Source: JAJYBV01 sp021812265 (lineage in GTDB: Bacteria > Chloroflexota > Ktedonobacteria > Ktedonobacterales > JACDGC01). Taken from it: DNA of 50,602 nucleotides. Positions within the stretch are counted from its first letter, which is position 1, and every line of letters starts with the position of its first letter. Under the pieces are notes generated by a model that searched no databases, was not told the origin of the DNA, and saw only the letters and a program-made list of their open reading frames with translations. Below are positions 44,340-50,602 of the stretch, piece after piece. A program made the translations under genes and the position numbers. The DNA is taken from NCBI GenBank assembly GCA_027459525.1, contig DAIDIC010000029.1, positions 1 to 50,602 of the forward strand, written 5' to 3'.

Positions 44340-45947
44340 CTATCGTTCAGAGTCAATCAATTCTTCGGCCAGCAAGGCGGCAAGAGTAGCTAATAAGAAA
44401 TAACCGATAAACGGCTCTGCAATGATCAACGGTTCGGTAAAGTGGCCACAGGTGTATGTATTGCTATTTGATCCCTGAAGATTTTCCAGGGATACAATTA
44501 TTGCATGCCATATGCCGTAGTGTGTTGCGCACGCGCCGGAGCCGCCGGTAAAACTATTCAGCCAATATGCAAGAAAAAATAAACCCAAAACTACGACGCT
44601 GGCATAAATAAAGCGCTCGCGTTTTACACCATAGCCGGTAAAAGCCCACAGAATAAAATACCAAAATATTTTAAAGGGATTTTTGTGCCGCTTGCGGGCT
44701 TGTTCAGCGCTTAAGGCAAAATATTGATAATACAGCGCTTCCGAAGCGGCGTCGGTAAACGCGCCCCATCCCAGCTCGTTTTCATGTTCCCAGCCATCGG
44801 GGCCAAACTCTCGGGCTAGGTTTTTAACATGATTAATATCTTCATCCGAAATGTGGAACAGCTTATCCCGAAAATCAGTAATAGATTTTATCACTTTGGG
44901 ATCTATTGCTTTGTTCAAACTAGGATTAATATTTTCTATGCGGCGCACAAGACGTGTCAATTCTTTATGCCATGTTTTTTGTATCTGAATATATTGCTTT
45001 ACGGTTGTTGTAAAATAATCTTCAATTTCGCCTCTTGATAAATTATGTTCATTTACATCAGCTTCAGGATTTTGGGCAAAATTATTTATTTTTGCTCTAC
45101 GTGAATGTAACTTAAAATCCAGCCAAAACATCAAAAGTTTTTTACTGAATGTCAGCAATTTCGGCAGTGAGTCTAAAATATCTTCAAAATTCAGCCATAC
45201 TGAAGAGCTATCTTCACCTCTCGCAGGAAAGAAACAATCTTTCCACAAATGTTCGGCGGCATAAAGCGATTCTTCGCTATTTTCTTGTAACGTAATATCG
45301 TCTTTTTCTTTAATATTGTCTTTTTCTTTAATTTTATCGTACACTCCTCGTTTTTCAATATATAATTCAGTACGTAAATTTGAGGAGTCTTTTGAGCGAA
45401 TATCCATTAATTTTGTATAAAAATTAGTAGGATATCTATGTGCGGCAGATTCCCATTTCAGCAATTTATTTGGCTGCAAATCTGCAAAAAATAATGCTTT
45501 TTGCAATACACGGCTTAAAAGCGGATCACTCAGCTCAGTGATAAATTTTACAAAATAATTTGCTGAAAACTCAGGGATTTGCTGTGATAGGTCTTGTTCG
45601 GTAAGATTGGTCCAAATAATAAGCTGCCAATACCCCAATTGAATGGATGAAGGTTGCTCTTGCTTGTTTTTTTTATCTCCTTCTTTAGCGATTACAGTTT
45701 TATGTATAAATTTGCGAAACGCTTCATTGTGAAAAAATGCTGGATCATCATTTTTTACGATAATAACACCGGAATTGTCAGCAATTTTTTCTTTGATATA
45801 TTGCATGTCTTGTTCCGGCGATGCAGCAGGAACAATATCAAAATGCAAAACCGTTTTTTTCTTATACACACTATCTGCGCAATTTTCAATCTTCTGTTTC
45901 AACGCTCTTCGTTCATTTTCCTGCATATTCCATAATAAAAAATGCAT
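44340..45947 (-). CDS. Receiver-like domain fused to a two-helix channel-like membrane module
   Basis: The 535-residue protein has no family I recognise as a whole. Residues 1-140 look like a divergent receiver (CheY-like) domain: strand HFLLWNMQEN, strand VIIVKNDDP with Asp 67/68 in the phospho-acceptor place, strand LIIWTNL with Thr113, and NYFVKF with Lys134. The middle is charged and helical, with a short KEKD repeat near 210-220. The end has helices at about 446-466 and 506-527 around an amphipathic GIWHAIIVSLENLQG segment, and EPFIGYFLLATLAAL; this resembles 2TM ion-channel pore modules, but the selectivity filter TVGYG is missing. GAGGAGCG lies 6 bases before the ATG. It follows the receiver gene by 14 bases. 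Confidence 0.6.
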   Translation of the reverse strand: MHFLLWNMQENERRALKQKIENCADSVYKKKTVLHFDIVPAASPEQDMQYIKEKIADNSGVIIVKNDDPAFFHNEAFRKFIHKTVIAKEGDKKNKQEQPSSIQLGYWQLIIWTNLTEQDLSQQIPEFSANYFVKFITELSDPLLSRVLQKALFFADLQPNKLLKWESAAHRYPTNFYTKLMDIRSKDSSNLRTELYIEKRGVYDKIKEKDNIKEKDDITLQENSEESLYAAEHLWKDCFFPARGEDSSSVWLNFEDILDSLPKLLTFSKKLLMFWLDFKLHSRRAKINNFAQNPEADVNEHNLSRGEIEDYFTTTVKQYIQIQKTWHKELTRLVRRIENINPSLNKAIDPKVIKSITDFRDKLFHISDEDINHVKNLAREFGPDGWEHENELGWGAFTDAASEALYYQYFALSAEQARKRHKNPFKIFWYFILWAFTGYGVKRERFIYASVVVLGLFFLAYWLNSFTGGSGACATHYGIWHAIIVSLENLQGSNSNTYTCGHFTEPLIIAEPFIGYFLLATLAALLAEELIDSER

Positions 45948-45961
45948 GATTATCGCTCCTC

Positions 45962-46411
45962 TTATATAATATTATTAATGAAATCAATAATATATTCTTT
46001 TAATGTTTCTTCTTGTGACCGATCTAACTGGACGACACGATTCGATTGATCTGAAATTTCAATTTGATTGATGATATTTTGCAACTCTGTACCATAATTT
46101 GTCATAGTAAACACTGAATAGATGATGAAATAAGCATATCGTAACCTTCGCTGAATTATGTAGGCGATATCTGCGTCTATGCGATGTTTGGGCTGATTAT
46201 CTCCCTCCATCAATAAATCAACGATGTAAATTATTTTGGCGTCGTCCGACAATTCTTCATGATTTTTCAATTCATCAACATTACGCAATCTTCGAACACT
46301 AATTTGGTTTTGCCAATACAAATAATGATCTTGGATAACACCGTGAATCATTTGCTCAATTTTTGGCGCTTTAGAATCTTCATCTTCAACAAATACAATA
46401 TAACCAGCCAT
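45962..46411 (-). CDS. Stand-alone receiver-like response regulator
   Basis: The 149-residue protein follows a CheY-like pattern: acidic cluster VEDED after strand 1 (residues 8-12), phospho-acceptor candidate Asp65 in IIYIVDLLMEG, and Ser99 in YFIIYSVFT. The conserved Lys at the end of strand 5 is absent (RVVQLDRS), so phosphorylation-driven switching could be altered. No output domain is attached. It sits between the GAF histidine kinase (6 bases upstream) and the membrane effector (14 bases downstream), which makes it a likely phosphorelay carrier or adaptor. GGGAG overlapping the last kinase codons is its ribosome site. Confidence 0.7.
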   Translation of the reverse strand: MAGYIVFVEDEDSKAPKIEQMIHGVIQDHYLYWQNQISVRRLRNVDELKNHEELSDDAKIIYIVDLLMEGDNQPKHRIDADIAYIIQRRLRYAYFIIYSVFTMTNYGTELQNIINQIEISDQSNRVVQLDRSQEETLKEYIIDFINNII

Positions 46412-46417
46412 ATTAGT

Positions 46418-49400
46418 TTATCTCCCTTTCAGTTGTGCAAGCGGCACAGTCAATGAAAACTCGACTTGTTTTGCTGTGGGTATGTATTGGTACTTAACAG
46501 ATCCGGAAAGTTTTTCAATTAAAACCTTTACCTGTGGCAAGCCTATACCTGTACGAGAGGATTCTACATCTGACGGCAGCCGCTGTTCAAACAGCAAATC
46601 GGCTTTTTCTTGGGGTATTTCATCCGCAGGATTGCGTACAGATATTTCAAGAGCTTGATTTGGCAATAGTTTTATTTGAACTGTAATATCTCCTGTTCCG
46701 CTGCTATATTTCAGCGCATTTTCAATATATTTGAATAAACAAGATGTGATGATATTCCAACGGTTTTCAATATATTTCGTATCACTATCAATAATCGCAG
46801 CATCCCAAATGATTTTTCGTTGAAACAATCCCGCAAAGATATCTAAAGAGCTTTTAAATGCATCCCAAAGATTTTTGATTGGAACAGCTAATTGAACATT
46901 CATGTTAATTGTTGGTTGATTCAGGTTAATAATCCAATTTACTAATCCTTCAAGCAAATTTACCATCGCGTTTGCCTGATGAATATCCAAGCTTTCCGGA
47001 TCTTTTTCTGCGGTTTGCAGCATTGTTTTAAAAAACGACAAAGCCTTTCCATAATCATGGTTAATTTCCTGCACTACTTGGCTTTGTCTGTTAATGGCGA
47101 TTTTATTTTGCAAACTAAAAATAATTACTTGGCTGAACAGCGTAAGAATATGCTCATCGATATCACTAATTTTGCGAGGCTCATTGGCTGCAGCAATCAG
47201 AAAGCCATAAATTTCCATTTGGTCAAGCTGGTACACCGATTCAGGCTTATTTGTTGAATATACTGATTTAGGCTGCAATAACGGAACACAAAGCAGCGAA
47301 CGCGCATTTTTCCAGATTTCCGGTATTTCTTTTCCTAAAAATAGGGATTCGCGTGTAATATCCAGTGAAAACCAAGCATATTTAGAACTAATTACTTTTG
47401 TTAAAATGGGGTCGGTAATTTTGGGATGATTTTCATCAAATGTCTCTTTTACCAAATTTGGGACAAATTGACTGGTTTGTTCAGTAAACTGCAGTTGTTT
47501 TTCCTGTAAAATTCGGTATACATTTGGCTCATCACTGCTGTAATGATGAATTTGGATAAACTTCGTCCATCCTTTTTTCAGCTTTGTCAATTTTTGGGTA
47601 TATTGCAGAATAATCTCAATCAATTCAAGAATGTTCATTGACGGACGGCTGAGTATATCAATATCGAATTGACGAATAATGGCTTGACGCAGTTCTTCTC
47701 TGCGAATTTTTGCAGAAACATACACATCAGACATCATCAGAGCAATTTTTTGCGCAATCTCCAACGTATCGATATTAGAAATTTCAAACCAACTCGCAGT
47801 ATTTATCGTTCGTCTTGTCCATTCAAACGAAACAATTCCAATAATATATGGGCCTTCATATATTGGAAGAAGCAGCGCTGAAAAAACATCTTGACCAAAA
47901 AACGCTTCTTTATTAACGCTTGATACATCGGTGTATTTTAAAGAATGTATTCCTGCGTCTTCAAACAGTGAGCGCAATTTAGGGGTTAATTCAAAAACCT
48001 GATGATTTATTTGCGCGGTTTTTGGCTCCTCAGTGGTATATAATTCTAAAAGTCTGCATTCATTTACATCAGCGCCTTGATTTTCAGCAAACGTTCGTAC
48101 ACCGGTAATTGGGTTTAATGAATATGCGTTTATTGTAGATAAAACCCTTACAAATTCTGCTCCCGTCAATTTTTTCCCATTTAAAGCTAATTCATGCAGC
48201 GCTTCATTACGCATTCTGCGGATTGCATCATATTCCTGCTGTTGTACTTGCCGCAAGGTATCAATTTTACGGTCAATATCATTCGATAAATCTTCCGTAG
48301 CTAAATCAATAGCAATTTCCAGCGCCATTTGGCATTGGTTAATGGTCAAAGCTAACAAATCAGCAAAAAATTCAATCCATAATGTATGTTCCTCCAGAAA
48401 ATGAAATGGTTCTGAAGATTGAAGATCTAACACACCAAGACATTCATTTCCTCGAGAAATATCGGTTGCCACTTCACTCCGTGTATCCCAAAAACCGGAA
48501 AAATAGTCATTTTTGCCAATTTCTGTTTCCTGTTCCACTATCGTAATCTGTTCACGGAACGCCTTGCCTGTAATACCATCATTTATCGACCAAAAACGCT
48601 TCGCATTGGGAATACTATTCCCATGTATTGTATGAATAAATAATTTTTGGTCATGTTCAAGCAAAATCTGAGCATTGATGACGCCTATTTTTTTACAGGC
48701 TTCACCAAGAATATATTGTAATATTTCGTCATGAATTTTCTGTGTTTGGGTAATTTTATTGATAGCTAATTCAAGTAAAGAATTTTCATCTTGCACAAAT
48801 AACGACGCCAACCGCTGCTGAATATCGCTGGTATATCGCAATTTCTGTTCGTTTCTCTGCCAATTTTGTATATCCTTTATCCGAAGCAGCAAATGCGTAA
48901 AAGTTTTTGCCAATATTTCCAAATGCTCTTGATCTTCATCGTTAAACGCCTCCGGTTTAGGGGAAATTAAATCTATCACACCAATAATTTGATTTTTATC
49001 GAGAATTGGGATGAGCAATTCGCTGCCATTGGCGTAATCGGCGCCAAGATTTTGCCACCTAGGATCATTCGGATATAATTTTATTGCTTTCCCTGTGCGG
49101 AACACTTCTTGGGATCCTGAGTTAGTCAACCCTTTCAGCCGCCATTGCTTTCTTTCCAGCGTATAGTTTCCCATCCGCGCATAAACGCTAATATAACCTT
49201 CTTCTTCATCAGAAGAGGATGGAATACCGCGCAAGCGAATATTTTGCATTAAATCCGTTTTTAAGAGCAATCCTGCGGAAACATCAACTTCACATACAAT
49301 CTGGGCGGCAATACGCAGAAGCTGCCAATAATCACTTTTCAAGTCATTGGGATCGATAATGTTGAAAATCTGTGATTCTGCGTCGTGCAACATGGTATCG

Positions 49401-50347
49401 ATAACATCGTTATCCGTCACATTTTCCAGTGGATAATCCTCTAATAATTGAGAGATTTTTGCGGAATATTTTGCTTGAATTTTAGTTTGAATTTCCTCGG
49501 TTAATGTGTTGGGCTTATCGTGTTCAATATTTAACGCGCCGAGAATCGAACCATCCGAGCGTTTTAAAATAATAATCAACGCCGAGCGAGTTTTTCGCAA
49601 ATGGGTATCGTCTATACTTCCCGATTCAACCACAGGGGAAAGCATCGATTGTTTTTGCTGTAATGCAATACCCATGCGGCCTTCACCGGCGCGTACCCGA
49701 AAATGCAGACCCGAAGATGAATCTGGATTCAGCGCGATAGTAAAGATCTGCTCAGGATCGGGGATATAACCCATTACTTCCACAAATGAATCGGAGGGAA
49801 GATCTGCCAGTATAAAATCTAACTGCTCAGACATATCTTTACGTATTTGCCGCATTTTGGAAATATACGTGTTTACGCTGGTGGCAATAGTGTTTGCAAT
49901 ATGATCAATCAAATGAGCATACATATCAATCAGGATAATTTCTGAATCATTAAAAGCATCGGATTTTGCTTCAGCGCATAACACGGTTACCACATTGTTA
50001 TGCAGTTTAATGGGGATAATAATAATAGCGTTATGCGTTTTATCTTTCGACAATTTAATAATTTTGTCGTTTTGTTTTGCCTGGTCTATACTATCCTGCA
50101 ATTCAGGAGAGCGTTTCTGAATAGTTGTTTCAGCATATTGTCTCGAGCGTACTTCAATATTTTCTGTATTGATATAATATGTGGCTCTCGGGTTAGCGTT
50201 TACGTCGACGCATAAATTTTCGATAATTTCTTGTTCTATCATGCGCATATTTGCGGATGGTTTTGTTGCGCGATCGATAATTTCATTTTGTTTATTCAAA
50301 AATACCTGCATTTTGGCAATAAAATCATTGGACTTATTTCCAAACAT
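46418..50347 (-). CDS. Multi-GAF soluble histidine kinase
   Basis: The 1309-residue protein has about six tandem GAF domains (roughly 15-155, 160-310, 330-500, 545-695, 735-895 and 910-1085), judged from repeated strand-helix blocks such as LLIPILDKNQIIGVIDLIS and GPYIIGIVSFEW. A His-containing helix (VVQEINHDYGKALSFF, His near 1097) and an HATPase domain follow: N box FKYIENALKYS (Asn near 1210) and G2 box SSRTGIGLPQVKVLIEKLSG. The G1 box is weak (VRNPADEIP instead of DxGxG). No membrane helices are seen, so it senses a cytoplasmic signal. ATG 50347 is fixed by AGGAG 8 bases upstream. It is the first gene of the three-gene signalling operon. Confidence 0.88.
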   Translation of the reverse strand: MFGNKSNDFIAKMQVFLNKQNEIIDRATKPSANMRMIEQEIIENLCVDVNANPRATYYINTENIEVRSRQYAETTIQKRSPELQDSIDQAKQNDKIIKLSKDKTHNAIIIIPIKLHNNVVTVLCAEAKSDAFNDSEIILIDMYAHLIDHIANTIATSVNTYISKMRQIRKDMSEQLDFILADLPSDSFVEVMGYIPDPEQIFTIALNPDSSSGLHFRVRAGEGRMGIALQQKQSMLSPVVESGSIDDTHLRKTRSALIIILKRSDGSILGALNIEHDKPNTLTEEIQTKIQAKYSAKISQLLEDYPLENVTDNDVIDTMLHDAESQIFNIIDPNDLKSDYWQLLRIAAQIVCEVDVSAGLLLKTDLMQNIRLRGIPSSSDEEEGYISVYARMGNYTLERKQWRLKGLTNSGSQEVFRTGKAIKLYPNDPRWQNLGADYANGSELLIPILDKNQIIGVIDLISPKPEAFNDEDQEHLEILAKTFTHLLLRIKDIQNWQRNEQKLRYTSDIQQRLASLFVQDENSLLELAINKITQTQKIHDEILQYILGEACKKIGVINAQILLEHDQKLFIHTIHGNSIPNAKRFWSINDGITGKAFREQITIVEQETEIGKNDYFSGFWDTRSEVATDISRGNECLGVLDLQSSEPFHFLEEHTLWIEFFADLLALTINQCQMALEIAIDLATEDLSNDIDRKIDTLRQVQQQEYDAIRRMRNEALHELALNGKKLTGAEFVRVLSTINAYSLNPITGVRTFAENQGADVNECRLLELYTTEEPKTAQINHQVFELTPKLRSLFEDAGIHSLKYTDVSSVNKEAFFGQDVFSALLLPIYEGPYIIGIVSFEWTRRTINTASWFEISNIDTLEIAQKIALMMSDVYVSAKIRREELRQAIIRQFDIDILSRPSMNILELIEIILQYTQKLTKLKKGWTKFIQIHHYSSDEPNVYRILQEKQLQFTEQTSQFVPNLVKETFDENHPKITDPILTKVISSKYAWFSLDITRESLFLGKEIPEIWKNARSLLCVPLLQPKSVYSTNKPESVYQLDQMEIYGFLIAAANEPRKISDIDEHILTLFSQVIIFSLQNKIAINRQSQVVQEINHDYGKALSFFKTMLQTAEKDPESLDIHQANAMVNLLEGLVNWIINLNQPTINMNVQLAVPIKNLWDAFKSSLDIFAGLFQRKIIWDAAIIDSDTKYIENRWNIITSCLFKYIENALKYSSGTGDITVQIKLLPNQALEISVRNPADEIPQEKADLLFEQRLPSDVESSRTGIGLPQVKVLIEKLSGSVKYQYIPTAKQVEFSLTVPLAQLKGR

Positions 50348-50381
50348 ATATATTACTCCTAATCTATTTGATATTAGCAAT

Positions 50382-50410
50382 ATCATACCATATATTTACA
50401 CAAAAATCAA
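50382..50410 (-). promoter_or_regulatory. Promoter of the GAF-kinase operon
   Basis: On the minus strand TTGATT (50410-50405) and TATGAT (50387-50382) are spaced by 17 bases, and TGG precedes the -10, making it an extended -10 promoter. Transcription would start near 50375, leaving a leader of about 28 bases with AGGAG. A GATATT/AATATC inverted repeat just downstream (about 50369-50383) could be an operator. Confidence 0.6.
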
Positions 50411-50602
50411 TCCTTGATTTTTTAAGCTGTAAATTACGCATATATCATAATAAATAAACAAATAAGCAGTATTTAATACTAATAAAATATCGTTTGCTTG
50501 TATTACGTTTAAGTTTTTGCTATATTTTATTATATAAACACATAGAACATGAATTAGAATGTATTTTTTCGTAACTACTCAGAGGGGAAAGAAGCAAGAA
50601 GA
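50411..50602. other. AT-rich window edge
   Basis: No gene is seen. An 8-bp AT-rich stem, AAAAATCA/TGATTTTT with a 5-nt loop (50402-50422), overlaps the -35 box of the kinase promoter. Confidence 0.3.

Noticed and set aside
45296..45333. Short tandem 18-bp repeat
   Set aside because: It encodes a KEKD repeat inside the membrane effector; two units only, no sign of a regulatory or CRISPR repeat.
1..50602. CRISPR array or prophage
   Set aside because: No regularly spaced repeats, no cas genes, and no phage structural or integrase genes were seen.

Overview
The window looks like chromosomal DNA of a free-living bacterium with moderate to low G+C. Members of Chloroflexota are the best guess. The reasons are the small SHOCT membrane protein, HslUV next to topA, a fused CrtYc/CrtYd-type lycopene cyclase, a CarH-type B12 photoregulator and a bacterial RIO-type kinase. 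No rRNA or tRNA gene was found to settle the taxonomy. This is inference from gene content, not a measured placement.

Layout. 1-10 kb: SHOCT protein, ExoA-like glycosyltransferase, a class I terpene synthase-like protein, DprA, a TIM-barrel isomerase, a RIO kinase, a D-2-hydroxyacid dehydrogenase and an AI-2E-type permease. 9.6-15.1 kb: a minus-strand topA-hslV-hslU-tetR operon with overlapping genes. 15.7-23.4 kb: a carotenoid island with a cytochrome P450, a GT2 glycosyltransferase, a PlsY-family acyltransferase, carH, crtB, crtI and lycopene cyclase. 23.7-30.2 kb: housekeeping genes (DUF971, PurS, radical SAM, FtsB-like, FmdB-like, Dtd, hotdog thioesterase, 2-oxoacid dehydrogenase E1 beta and alpha), ending in a decayed TnpB-type insertion. 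30.5-42 kb: a probable surface-glycan locus with GH5, a cellulose-synthase-like GT2, a GT-C transferase, a PQQ-type beta-propeller and two GT2s. 42-50.6 kb: a DUF3267-like protein without its catalytic motif, a YggU protein, an APH-family kinase, and a three-gene signalling operon.

The two most interesting systems are these. (1) The carotenoid island. CarH is divergent from crtB-crtI-lycopene cyclase. The intergenic spacer carries four 11-bp direct units that run from the carH -35 box into the crtB -35 box, the geometry known for CarH operators. carH is itself in an operon with a PlsY-type acyltransferase and a GT2, which suggests a light-controlled route to a glycosylated, acylated carotenoid. 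(2) The 44.3-50.4 kb operon. It encodes a soluble histidine kinase with about six GAF domains, a free-standing receiver-like protein lacking the conserved Lys, and a protein that starts with a receiver-like domain and ends in a two-helix pore-like membrane module. I read this as a possible phosphorelay-to-membrane-channel pathway.

Mobile DNA. Two 137-bp MITE-like copies lie in opposite orientation at 15.8 and 40.5 kb, differing at about 15 positions. Two decayed TnpB (IS605-type) ends lie at 30.2-30.45 and 31.04-31.4 kb. No intact transposase, CRISPR array or prophage was seen.
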